A DNA stretch of 64,000 nt from Xenophilus sp. L33. GTDB taxonomy: Bacteria; Pseudomonadota; Gammaproteobacteria; Burkholderiales; Burkholderiaceae_C. The number at the start of each line of letters is the position of its first letter. Position 1 is the stretch's first letter. The DNA lies in contig NZ_LMUW01000112.1 of assembly GCF_009765735.1 (NCBI RefSeq), positions 23,158-87,157 on the forward strand. The letters are read 5' to 3'. Below, piece after piece: positions 20,634-28,817 of the stretch. The notes under the pieces were generated by a model. The model did not search any database. It was not told the origin of the DNA and saw only the letters and a program-made list of their open reading frames with translations. The position numbers and the translations under genes are program-made.

Positions 20634-21314
20634 TCAGGCCCGGATGCCGCAGCCGCCCAAGACGAACGCCACCAGCTCCCGCGCGATCGGCTCGCGCTCG
20701 ACCGGCGCGTCCGGCGGCAGGCCGAGCATCACGCGGGTTTGCAGCGCGTAGTCGGCGTAGCTCTGGGTCATCGCCCAGATGTGCATCAGGAGCAGCCGGG
20801 CGTCCAGCGGCCGCATCAGGCCGCGGGCGATCCAGCCGTTGATGATGTCGACCTTCTTCTGGGTCCAGACGCGCGCGTTCGGCCAGTAGCGCTCGAGGTT
20901 GCGGCCGCCGTCGAGCACCTCGCGGGTGAAGATGCGCGAGATCTCCGGGTTGTCGAAGGCGTGGTCCAGCTTCTTGCGGATGTAGTCGCCGAGCACCGCG
21001 CCGGGCGCGCTGGCGTGGTCGTCGAAGGCGAAGACCACCTTCCAGTCGTGCAGCACCTGCATCAGGAGCTCCTCGTAGAGCTCCTCCTTGCCGGCGATGT
21101 AGTAGTGCAGCTGCGGCTTGGTCAGGCCGGCGCGGGCGGCGATCGCCTGGGTCGAGGTGCCCTTCAGGCCGTGCAGGCTGAACTCGGCGATGGCGGCGGT
21201 GCGGATGGCGGTGAGGATGCGCTCGCGACCGGGCCGCGCGCGCGACAGCGGGCCGCTCGGCGCCGGCATCTGCTGCGCGGCCGGGGACTCGGAGGAAAGG
21301 ATCTCGCTGCTCAT
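20634..21314 (-). CDS. TetR family regulator, RutR-like
   Basis: This 226-residue regulator has an N-terminal TetR HTH (about 30-75: STQAIAARAGLTKPQLHYYIAGKEELYEELL). Its C-terminal ligand domain resembles E. coli RutR (IWAMTQSYADYALQ matches IWASTQHYADFAVQ). RutR senses pyrimidines. The ATG at 21314 was chosen because the upstream extension is antisense to the asparaginase gene and has no family similarity. It lies 111 bp upstream of the oxidoreductase gene on the same strand and probably controls the downstream cluster. The inverted repeat GTGGT-N7-ACCAC (21372-21388) in its own promoter region suggests autoregulation. Confidence 0.88.
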   Translation of the reverse strand: MSSEILSSESPAAQQMPAPSGPLSRARPGRERILTAIRTAAIAEFSLHGLKGTSTQAIAARAGLTKPQLHYYIAGKEELYEELLMQVLHDWKVVFAFDDHASAPGAVLGDYIRKKLDHAFDNPEISRIFTREVLDGGRNLERYWPNARVWTQKKVDIINGWIARGLMRPLDARLLLMHIWAMTQSYADYALQTRVMLGLPPDAPVEREPIARELVAFVLGGCGIRA

Positions 21315-21411
21315 CGTGTGGGGCGAATGTCGCTGGGCGATGGTAGCGCTTGCACCCGATGCTCCGGTATCGTGGTCGACTTCACCACTTGAAGCCCAGA
21401 GGAGGATTGCC

Positions 21412-22521
21412 ATGTTCGACGTCCCTGAATTCCGCGCGATGCGAGGTCTGCGCGGCTTCGCCGCCACTGCCGCGCTGCTGGCGGCCGCCGTCGCCCAAGC
21501 CCAGGCCCAGGCCCAGACGCCGGCGCAGCCCGCGCTGCCCAACGTCGTGATCCTGGCCACCGGCGGCACCATCGCCGGTGCCGGCGCCTCGGCCGCCAAC
21601 AGCGCCACCTATTCGGCCGCCAAGGTGCCGGTCGACCAGCTGATCACCGCCGTGCCCGAGATGGCCAAGCTGGCCCGGGTGCGCGGCGAGCAGGTGTTCC
21701 AGGTGGCCTCCGAGAGCCTCACCAACGACAACCTGATGACGCTCGCCAAGCGGGTGTCGGCCTTGACGAAGCTGCCCGACGTCGACGGCATCGTGATCAC
21801 CCACGGCACCGACACGCTGGAAGAGACCGCCTACTTCCTGACCCTCGTGGTGCACACCGACAAGCCGATCGTGGTGGTCGGCTCGATGCGCCCGAGCACC
21901 GCGCTCTCGGCCGACGGCCCCCTCAACCTCTACGACGCGGTCAGCGTGGCGGCCAGCAAGGACGCCCGCGGCAAGGGCGTGATGGTGACGATGAACGACG
22001 AGATCCAGAGCGGCCGCGACGTCTCCAAGACGACCAACGTCGTGACCAGCGCCTTCAAGAGCCAGTGGGGGCCGCTCGGCATGGTGGTCGAGGGCCGAAA
22101 CTACTGGTTCCGCGACCCGGCCAAGCGCCACACGATGCAGTCGGAATTCGACATCGACCGTATCGACGCGCTGCCGCCGGTGGAGATCGCGCTCGGCTAC
22201 GAAGGCGTCTCGCCGGTGGCGATCGACGCGCTGGCCGGCAGCGGCATCAAGGCGCTGATTCACGCCGGCACCGGCAACGGCTCGGTGGCCGACCGCATCG
22301 TGCCGCACCTGCAGAAGGTTCGCGCGTCGGGCATCGTCGTGATCCGCAGTTCGCGCGTGCCGCAGGGCTTCGTGCTGCGCAACGCCGAGCAGCCGGACGA
22401 CAAGTACGACTGGGTGGTGGCGCACGACCTGTCGCCGCAGAAGGCGCGGATCCTGGCGATGGTCGCTCTCACGAAAACCAGCGACACCAAAGACCTGCAG
22501 CGCATCTTCTGGGAGTATTGA
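21412..22521 (+). CDS. ansB: type II L-asparaginase, periplasmic
   Basis: This 369-residue enzyme hydrolyses asparagine, and often glutamine, in the periplasm. A signal peptide runs to about residue 35 (an Ala-Gln rich cleavage region). The two active-site signatures are ATGGTIAG with nucleophile Thr53 and HGTDTLEETAYF with Thr133-Asp134. The third catalytic Lys lies in VGSMRP-downstream sequence near 200. ATG at 21412 has a strong GAGGAGG seven bases upstream, and an internal ATG at 21439 is less likely. It is divergent from the TetR gene, and no shared function with that cluster is evident. Confidence 0.92.
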   Translation: MFDVPEFRAMRGLRGFAATAALLAAAVAQAQAQAQTPAQPALPNVVILATGGTIAGAGASAANSATYSAAKVPVDQLITAVPEMAKLARVRGEQVFQVASESLTNDNLMTLAKRVSALTKLPDVDGIVITHGTDTLEETAYFLTLVVHTDKPIVVVGSMRPSTALSADGPLNLYDAVSVAASKDARGKGVMVTMNDEIQSGRDVSKTTNVVTSAFKSQWGPLGMVVEGRNYWFRDPAKRHTMQSEFDIDRIDALPPVEIALGYEGVSPVAIDALAGSGIKALIHAGTGNGSVADRIVPHLQKVRASGIVVIRSSRVPQGFVLRNAEQPDDKYDWVVAHDLSPQKARILAMVALTKTSDTKDLQRIFWEY

Positions 22522-22552
22522 CTCGCCCGCGGGAGGCTTCGTCGGGGGCTTC

Positions 22553-22599
22553 TAAAATGACCGGTTCGCCGCGGCGACGGCTTTTCGCCTCGCCGCGGC
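22553..22599 (+). promoter_or_regulatory. glyQ promoter -10 and leader hairpin
   Basis: TAAAAT (22553-22558) is a plausible -10. It is followed by a very stable hairpin: GCCGCGGCGA (22568-22577) pairs perfectly with TCGCCGCGGC (22590-22599), and an inner GGC-TTTTC-GCC adds three pairs. The stem ends 13 bases before the glyQ ATG and there is no strong SD in between, so it may influence translation. Confidence 0.5.
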
Positions 22600-22612
22600 C
22601 ACCAGGCCCAAC

Positions 22613-23518
22613 ATGCTGACCTTCCAACAAATCATCCTCAAGCTTCAGTCCTACTGGGACGCCCAGGGCTGCGCGCTGCTGCAGCCCTACGACATGGAGG
22701 TCGGCGCCGGCACCTCGCACACCGCCACCTTCCTGCGCGCGCTCGGCCCCGAGCCCTGGAAGGCCGCCTACGTGCAGCCGAGCCGCCGGCCCAAGGACGG
22801 CCGCTACGGCGAGAACCCGAACCGGCTGCAGCATTACTACCAGTACCAGGTGGTGCTCAAGCCCGCGCCGAGCAACATCCTGGAGCTGTACCTCGGTTCG
22901 CTCGAGGCGCTGGGCTTCGACCTGAAGAAGAACGACATCCGCTTCGTCGAGGACGACTGGGAGAACCCGACGCTGGGCGCCTGGGGCCTGGGCTGGGAGG
23001 TCTGGCTCAACGGCATGGAGGTGACCCAGTTCACCTACTTCCAGCAGGTCGGCGGCATCGACTGCCGGCCGATCACCGGCGAGATCACCTACGGCCTCGA
23101 ACGGCTGGCGATGTACCTGCAGGGCAAGGAAAGCATCTACGAACTGCAATGGGCGCCCGGCATCACCTACGGCGACGTCTACCACCAGAACGAGGTCGAG
23201 CAGTCGACCTACAACTTCGAGCACAGCGACGCTGAGTTCCTGTTCACCGCCTTCGCCGCGCACGAGCGGCAGGCCAGGCACCTGATGGAGGTGCAGCTGG
23301 CGCTGCCGGCCTACGAGCAGGTGCTAAAGGCGGCGCACAGCTTCAACCTGCTGGACGCGCGCGGCGCGATCAGCGTGACCGAACGCGCCGCCTACATCGG
23401 CCGCATCCGCAACCTGGCGCGCGGCGTCGCGCAAAGTTATTACGAGAGCCGCGAGCGGCTCGGTTTCCCGATGGCGCCGCGCGAGTGGGTCGCACAGATC
23501 ACGAAGAAGGCAGCCTGA
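22613..23518 (+). CDS. glyQ: glycine-tRNA ligase alpha subunit
   Basis: This 301-residue catalytic subunit of the bacterial heterotetrameric (alpha2-beta2) glycyl-tRNA synthetase is recognised by its start LTFQQIILKLQSYWDAQGC, MEVGAGTSHTATFLRALGPE, the motif 2 region RYGENPNRLQHYYQYQV, and GGIDCRPITGEITYGLERLA. Length is normal. It charges tRNA-Gly with GlyS, whose gene starts 4 bases after the glyQ stop. Confidence 0.98.
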   Translation: MLTFQQIILKLQSYWDAQGCALLQPYDMEVGAGTSHTATFLRALGPEPWKAAYVQPSRRPKDGRYGENPNRLQHYYQYQVVLKPAPSNILELYLGSLEALGFDLKKNDIRFVEDDWENPTLGAWGLGWEVWLNGMEVTQFTYFQQVGGIDCRPITGEITYGLERLAMYLQGKESIYELQWAPGITYGDVYHQNEVEQSTYNFEHSDAEFLFTAFAAHERQARHLMEVQLALPAYEQVLKAAHSFNLLDARGAISVTERAAYIGRIRNLARGVAQSYYESRERLGFPMAPREWVAQITKKAA

Positions 23519-23522
23519 AGCG

Positions 23523-25673
23523 ATGACGATCAAGAACAACCTGCTGGTCGAACTGTTCGTCGAGGAACTGCCGCCCAAGGCGCTGAAGAAGCTCGGCGAG
23601 GCCTTCGCGTCGGTGTTGCGCGACCAGCTGGTCGCGCAGGGCCTGGCCGACGCGGCTTCGGTGCTGACGCCCTATGCCTCGCCGCGCCGGCTCGCCGCGC
23701 ATCTCACCCAAGTGCTGCCGCAGGCGGCCGACAAGGCGATCTCGCAGAAGCTGATGCCGGTCGCGGTCGGCCTCGATGCCGCCGGCCAGCCGACGCCGGC
23801 GCTGCTGAAGCGCCTCGCCGCGCTCGGCGCCGACGCCGCCGCGGTGCCCACGCTGCGGCGCGCGATGGACGGCAAGGCCGAGGCGCTCTTCTTCGACAGC
23901 ACCGCGCGCGGCGCGATGCTCGCCGACGGCCTGCAGAAGGCGCTCGCCGAGGCGATCGCCAAGCTGCCGATCCCGAAGGTCATGAGCTACCAGCTCGAAA
24001 CCAACTGCGAGCTGCCGGGCTGGAGCAGCGTGAGCTTCGTGCGTCCGGCGCACGGCCTGGTCGCGCTGCACGGCGATGCGGTGGTGGCGCTGGAGGCGCT
24101 CGGCCTGCGTTCGGGCCGCGAGACCCACGGCCATCGCTTCGAGGCCGCGGCCGATCCGATCGTGCTGCGCGACGCCGACAGCTACGCCGGGCAGTTGAGC
24201 GAAGAAGGCGCGGTGATCCCGTCCTTCCAGGCCCGGCGCGCCGAGATCGCGCGCCAGCTGGCCGCGGCCGCGCTGAAGGTCGGCGGCGGCGCCGTGCCGA
24301 TCGACGACGACGCGCTGCTCGACGAAGTCACCGCGCTGGTCGAGCGGCCCAACGTGCTGGTCTGCGCCTTCGAGCGCGAGTTCCTCGGCGTGCCGCAGGA
24401 ATGCCTGATCCTCACGATGAAGGCCAACCAGAAGTACTTCCCGCTGCTCGATGCCGCAGGCAAGCTGACCCACCAGTTCCTGGTGGTGAGCAACATCAGT
24501 CCGGCCGATCCGAGCGCGGTGATCGAAGGCAACGAGCGCGTGGTACGCCCGCGCCTGGCCGACGCCAAGTTCTTCTTCGACCAGGACCGCAAGAAGTCAC
24601 TGGCCTCGCGGGTCGAGTCGCTGGGCAAGGTGGTCTATCACAACAAGCTGGGCACGCAGGGCGAGCGGGTCGAGCGCGTCATGCGCATCGCCCGCGCGCT
24701 GGCCGAGGCGCTCGAATCCGACCCCCATGGACACTTGGCGCGCCAGGCCACGCAGGCCGCGCAGCTGGCCAAGGCCGACCTGGTGACCGACATGGTCGGC
24801 GAATTCCCGGAGCTGCAAGGCACCATGGGCCGCTACTACGCGCTGCACGACGGCCTCGACGCGGCGGTCGCCGACGCGATCGAAGACCACTACAAGCCGC
24901 GCTTCGCCGGCGACTCGCTGCCGCGCAACGAGGTCGGCGTGGTGGTGGCGCTGGCCGACAAGCTCGAGACGCTGGTCGGCATGTTCGGCATCGGCAACCT
25001 GCCGACCGGCGACCGCGACCCGTTCGCGCTGCGCCGCCATGCGCTGGGCGTGATCCGCATGCTGACCGAACGCCGCCTGGCGCTCGACCTGCGCGCGGCG
25101 CTCGGCATGGCCTTCGCCGCCTTCAGCGCGCCGAAGGCGGGCGCTGTCGAGCTGGTCGATCCGACCGACGCGCTCGAGGCCTTCATCTACGAACGCCTGG
25201 CCGGCAGCCTGCGCGAGCAGGGCGCCAGCGCGCAGGAAGTCGATGCCGTGCTGTCGCCGCGCCCGCAGCGCCTGGGCGAAGTGCCCAAGCTGCTGGCCGC
25301 GGTGCGCGCCTTCGCCGCGCTGCCCGAGGCGCCGGCGCTGGCCGCCGCCAACAAGCGCATCGGCAACATCCTGAAGAAATCGCCCGAGGCCGACGCGCAC
25401 GTGAGCGAACTGCTGCTGAAGGAACCGGCCGAGCAGGCGCTGCACGCCGCGATGCAGCGCGTGCTGCCGGCCGCCGACGCGCAGTTCGACGAAGGCGACT
25501 ACACCGCCTCGCTGCAGACGCTCGCCGCGCTGCGCGATCCGGTCGACGCCTTCTTCGACGGCGTGATGGTCAATGCCGAGCAGTCCGACCTGCGGCTGAA
25601 CCGGCTCGGCCTGTTGATGCTGCTGCATGCCGCGATGAATCGGGTGGCGCAGCTGGAGCGGCTTGCGGCTTGA
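23523..25673 (+). CDS. glyS: glycine-tRNA ligase beta subunit
   Basis: This 716-residue beta subunit of glycyl-tRNA synthetase supplies tRNA binding. The N-terminal block LLVELFVEELPPKALKKLGE is characteristic. The HD-like region and a C-terminal anticodon-binding domain (FFDGVMVNAEQSDLRLNRLGLL) are complete. In relatives glyS is followed directly by gmhB and plsC. Here two extra small genes lie between them. Confidence 0.97.
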   Translation: MTIKNNLLVELFVEELPPKALKKLGEAFASVLRDQLVAQGLADAASVLTPYASPRRLAAHLTQVLPQAADKAISQKLMPVAVGLDAAGQPTPALLKRLAALGADAAAVPTLRRAMDGKAEALFFDSTARGAMLADGLQKALAEAIAKLPIPKVMSYQLETNCELPGWSSVSFVRPAHGLVALHGDAVVALEALGLRSGRETHGHRFEAAADPIVLRDADSYAGQLSEEGAVIPSFQARRAEIARQLAAAALKVGGGAVPIDDDALLDEVTALVERPNVLVCAFEREFLGVPQECLILTMKANQKYFPLLDAAGKLTHQFLVVSNISPADPSAVIEGNERVVRPRLADAKFFFDQDRKKSLASRVESLGKVVYHNKLGTQGERVERVMRIARALAEALESDPHGHLARQATQAAQLAKADLVTDMVGEFPELQGTMGRYYALHDGLDAAVADAIEDHYKPRFAGDSLPRNEVGVVVALADKLETLVGMFGIGNLPTGDRDPFALRRHALGVIRMLTERRLALDLRAALGMAFAAFSAPKAGAVELVDPTDALEAFIYERLAGSLREQGASAQEVDAVLSPRPQRLGEVPKLLAAVRAFAALPEAPALAAANKRIGNILKKSPEADAHVSELLLKEPAEQALHAAMQRVLPAADAQFDEGDYTASLQTLAALRDPVDAFFDGVMVNAEQSDLRLNRLGLLMLLHAAMNRVAQLERLAA

Positions 25674-25704
25674 CCGTCGACTGCACGTCCACCACCATTG
25701 CCTC

Positions 25705-26019
25705 ATGCCCACCACGCAGCAGATCGACCGCTTCACGCTTGCCTTCCACGAGCAGGCGGTGACCCGGTTGCGCGCGGACGAGGGGTTGCTGGAGCAGGCC
25801 CGCGGCACCCTCGTGCGATGGCGCAAGCAGCGCGGCGAGACCCGGTCCGATGCCTATCTCGACCAATGGGCCAAACTGCTCGAAGGCGGCGTGGACGCGG
25901 TCGAGCGTGCGGTCTGCAGGGACGACGATGCCGCCGCCACGCTGCGCAATGCCTCGCCTCTCGGCTTCCTGCTGTCGCCGGCCGAGCGCGAAGCGGTCCG
26001 TCGTGCATCCGGGCTCTGA
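25705..26019 (+). CDS. small partner protein of a DUF6036-like nucleotidyltransferase
   Basis: This 104-residue, mostly helical, charged protein has no signal or membrane segment. The C-terminal half (TLRNASPLGFLLSPAEREAV) resembles small proteins I recall encoded upstream of DUF6036-type nucleotidyltransferases. It ends 3 bases before that gene, so the two form a tight pair. Its ATG lacks a clear SD, and an alternative TTG overlapping the glyS end (25663) would add 14 residues. The pairing suggests an antitoxin-like or adaptor role. No function is established. Confidence 0.65.
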   Translation: MPTTQQIDRFTLAFHEQAVTRLRADEGLLEQARGTLVRWRKQRGETRSDAYLDQWAKLLEGGVDAVERAVCRDDDAAATLRNASPLGFLLSPAEREAVRRASGL

Positions 26020-26022
26020 GCC

Positions 26023-26565
26023 ATGCAGCTGTCAGAGCTTGAACATGTGCTGCGCGCCGCGGCGGAAATCACCAAGGAGACTTCCTTCGTGATCGTCGGC
26101 AGTCAGGCGATTCTCTTGATCGCAAGGGACGTCCCGCCGGCGTTGCTCGTATCGACCGAGTTGGACCTGTACCCGGCGATGCATCCCGAAAAAGCCGACC
26201 TGATCGACGGCGCCATCGGTGCGTTGTCGATGTTTCACGATACCTACGGTTTCCACGCCGACGGGGTGAGCCCGGAGACGGCAGTCATGCCTCCCGACTG
26301 GCAGGATCGCCAAACCCTTCACTACCTGGGCAAGCTCACGGCGATCTGCCCTGAGTTGCATGACCTTGCGGTTTCCAAGTGCGTCGCCGGCCGTGACAAG
26401 GACGCGGACTACGTACGGACGCTTCTGGCACACGGCCTGATCGACCTCGCGACATTGCTCGAGCGGATTCGATCGCTTGACGGCGTCCGCTATCCGGTGC
26501 CTCACGTGGTTGCTTGGGCCGAGCGTCGCGCATTGGAAGCCTCTCAACATCCAACGTCCCCATGA
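26023..26565 (+). CDS. DUF6036-like nucleotidyltransferase-fold protein
   Basis: This 180-residue protein starts with a helix followed by FVIVGSQAILL (about 25-35), the GS turn of the nucleotidyltransferase fold. STELDLYPAMHPEKADLIDG (about 49-68) holds the Glu/Asp expected of the metal site. FHDTYGFHADGVSPETAVMP and HDLAVSKCVAGRDKD follow, as in AbiEii/MNT-like proteins. Codon use is visibly less GC-rich than in glyS or gmhB. Its stop overlaps the gmhB start (ATGA). The family resembles toxin components of type IV-like systems, but this member is uncharacterised. Acquisition between glyS and gmhB is inferred. Confidence 0.72.
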   Translation: MQLSELEHVLRAAAEITKETSFVIVGSQAILLIARDVPPALLVSTELDLYPAMHPEKADLIDGAIGALSMFHDTYGFHADGVSPETAVMPPDWQDRQTLHYLGKLTAICPELHDLAVSKCVAGRDKDADYVRTLLAHGLIDLATLLERIRSLDGVRYPVPHVVAWAERRALEASQHPTSP

Positions 26566-27137
26566 AACTCGTCATCCTCGACCGCAACGGCACCCTCAAC
26601 GCGCACCGCGAGGACTTCGTCAAGAGCGACGTCGAATGGACGCCGCTGCCCGGTTCGCTGGAGGCGGTCGCGAAGCTCAACCACGCGGGCTGGCACGTGG
26701 TCATCGCGTCGAACCAGTCGGGCCTCGGCCGCGGCCTCTTCGACGTCGCCTCTCTCAACGCGATGCACGCCAAGATGAACAAGATGCTGGCCAGCGTCGG
26801 CGGCCGGGTCGACGCGGTCTTCTACTGCCCGCACAGCCCCGACGAGAACTGCGACTGCCGCAAGCCCAAGCCGGGCCTGTTCCTGCAGATCGGCGAGCGC
26901 TACGGCGTCGACCTGGCGCAGGTGCCGACCGCCGGCGACAGCCTGCGCGACCTGCAGGCCGGCGCCGCCGCCGGCTGCGAGCCGCACCTGCTCCTGAGCG
27001 GCATGAGCGCGGCCTGCCGCGGCGCGCCGCTGCCGCCCGAATTCCCGCCCAACACCGTGGTGCACGACGACCTGGCCGCTTTCGTCGACTACCTGCTCGC
27101 GCGCCCTTCCAAGACACCGCCGAAGGTGGCGCTCTGA
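26562..27137 (+). CDS. gmhB: D-glycero-beta-D-manno-heptose-1,7-bisphosphate 7-phosphatase homologue
   Basis: This 191-residue HAD phosphatase of LPS heptose synthesis shows SNQSGLGRGLFD (motif 2 region), the zinc-binding cysteines in CPHSPDENCDCRKPKPG and the late motif AGDSLRDLQAG. Motif 1 reads LDRNGT: the nucleophile Asp7 is present, but residue 9, normally the acid-base Asp (DRDGT), is Asn (codon AAC). That should depress activity strongly. All other features are intact. It is coupled by ATGA to the DUF6036 gene and by TGATG to plsC. Confidence 0.88.
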   Translation: MKLVILDRNGTLNAHREDFVKSDVEWTPLPGSLEAVAKLNHAGWHVVIASNQSGLGRGLFDVASLNAMHAKMNKMLASVGGRVDAVFYCPHSPDENCDCRKPKPGLFLQIGERYGVDLAQVPTAGDSLRDLQAGAAAGCEPHLLLSGMSAACRGAPLPPEFPPNTVVHDDLAAFVDYLLARPSKTPPKVAL

Positions 27138-27901
27138 TGAATTTCCTTCGTTCCCTCGTCCACGCGCTGTGGATGCTCGTCACCGTCGTGCCCTGGGGCA
27201 TCTGGATGTGCATCAGCTCGCTCTGGAAGCGCGGCATCCCGCTCTACTGGATGGCGGTGCAGTGGCTCAACTGGGCGATCGGCGGCGCCCGCGTGCTGCT
27301 CGGCATCCGGACCCGCGTGCACGGCATGGAGAACCTGCCGACCGACGCGCTGGCCGGCTGCGTGCTGCTGGTCAAGCACCAGTCCACGCTCGAGACCTTC
27401 CTGATGCCGACCCTGATGCCGCATCCGCTGGCCTTCGTCTTCAAGCGCGAGCTGATCTACGTGCCCTTCTTCGGCTGGGCGATGGCGCGGCTGGACATGA
27501 TCCACATCGACCGCAAGCAGCGCACGCAGGCCTTCAACAAGGTGGTGCAGCAGGGCCGCAAGCTGCTCGCGCAGGGCATCTGGATCATCATGTTTCCCGA
27601 AGGCACGCGCATCCCGCGCGGCCAGAAGGGCACCTACAAGAGCGGCGGCACGCGCCTGGCCTGCGAGACCGGCGTGCCGGTGGTGCCGGTGGCGGTCAGC
27701 TCGGCCAAGGTCTGGCCGCGCAAGGCCTTCGTCAAGCGGCCGGGCGTGGTCGACGTCTCGATCGGGCCGGCCATCTCCAGCGTCGGCCGCAAGCCCGACG
27801 AGCTGATGCGCGAGGTCGAGGCCTGGATCGAGGCCGAGATGCGGCGGCTCGATCCCGAAGCCTATGCGCCGGAGCCAGCGGCGGTGTCCACGCCGGCCTG
27901 A
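27137..27901 (+). CDS. plsC: 1-acyl-sn-glycerol-3-phosphate acyltransferase
   Basis: This 254-residue inner-membrane acyltransferase makes phosphatidic acid from lysophosphatidic acid. It has N-terminal hydrophobic segments, then acyltransferase motif 1 as HQSTLE, that is HX4E in place of the common HX4D. As I recall, that is usual in Burkholderiales relatives. Motif 3 FPEGTR lies at about 154-159, and VPVVPVAV forms motif 4. It starts one base inside the gmhB stop. Confidence 0.92.
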   Translation: MNFLRSLVHALWMLVTVVPWGIWMCISSLWKRGIPLYWMAVQWLNWAIGGARVLLGIRTRVHGMENLPTDALAGCVLLVKHQSTLETFLMPTLMPHPLAFVFKRELIYVPFFGWAMARLDMIHIDRKQRTQAFNKVVQQGRKLLAQGIWIIMFPEGTRIPRGQKGTYKSGGTRLACETGVPVVPVAVSSAKVWPRKAFVKRPGVVDVSIGPAISSVGRKPDELMREVEAWIEAEMRRLDPEAYAPEPAAVSTPA

Positions 27902-27910
27902 TCGTCCACC

Positions 27911-28810
27911 ATGCGCCGGTTGCTGCAGTTCACGCTCGACCTCTTCGATGCGCCGGAGCCTGTGCCTGCGCCGACGCCGGTGCAGGTCGAGCCGGTCGAT
28001 GCCCTGCCGGCCAACGAAGGCAAGGCGCTCACCCTGTCGCAGGCGCTGCATCCGGCCAACTTCGTTCACCCGCGCGCGAACCGCGAGCTGATGCTCGGCC
28101 ATGCCCGCGTGGCCTACGAATTCACCCGCGGCAAGCGCCGCACCATCGGCTTCGTGGTCGGCGCCGAAGGGCTGTCGGTGCGGGCGCCGCGCTGGGTGGC
28201 GCTGCGCGACGTCGACGCCGCGGTGGTGGAGAAGACCGACTGGATCCTGCGCAAGCTCGACGAGACGCGGCAGCGCCAGGCCCGGCTCGAATCTGCGCGC
28301 ATCGAATGGAAGGACGGCGTGGCGCTGCCATTCCTCGGCCGGCAAGTGGTGGTCCGGCTCGATCCGAGCCATGCCTTCGAGGGCATCGGCGGCGTGCTGG
28401 ACGCGCCGCCCGGCGACGAGCCGGCGGTGCTGCGGCTGGCGCTGGCGCACAACGCCAGCACGGCGCAGATCCGTGATGCGGCGCAAGCCTGGCTGATGCG
28501 GCAGGCGCGGCGCATCTTCATCGAGCGGCTCGACCATTTCGCGCCGAAGCTGGGCGTCGCCTGGCGCAAGCTGTCGCTGTCGAACGCCACCACGCGCTGG
28601 GGCAGCGCCAGCGCCGACGGCGCCATCCGGCTGCACTGGCGGCTGGTGCATTTCCGCATGCCGGTGATCGACTACGTGGTCGCCCACGAGCTGAGCCACC
28701 TGCGCGTGATGGACCACAGCCCGCGCTTCTGGGAAACGGTCGAGAGCGTGCTGCCGGACTACGACCGGCTGCGGCGGCAGTTGAAGGACGAGCCGGTGCC
28801 GCGCTGGTAG
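27911..28810 (+). CDS. YgjP/DUF45-type metallopeptidase
   Basis: This 299-residue protein carries the M48-like zinc motif HELSHLRVMDHSPRFW, with His259, Glu260 and His263 as putative metal and catalytic residues, preceded by TRWGSASADGAIRLHWRL. Both are signatures of the YgjP (DUF45) family. No signal peptide, so cytosolic. It follows plsC by 9 bases and closes the glyQ-glyS-gmhB-plsC run. The substrate is unknown. Confidence 0.86.
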   Translation: MRRLLQFTLDLFDAPEPVPAPTPVQVEPVDALPANEGKALTLSQALHPANFVHPRANRELMLGHARVAYEFTRGKRRTIGFVVGAEGLSVRAPRWVALRDVDAAVVEKTDWILRKLDETRQRQARLESARIEWKDGVALPFLGRQVVVRLDPSHAFEGIGGVLDAPPGDEPAVLRLALAHNASTAQIRDAAQAWLMRQARRIFIERLDHFAPKLGVAWRKLSLSNATTRWGSASADGAIRLHWRLVHFRMPVIDYVVAHELSHLRVMDHSPRFWETVESVLPDYDRLRRQLKDEPVPRW

Positions 28811-28817
28811 GCGGCTT

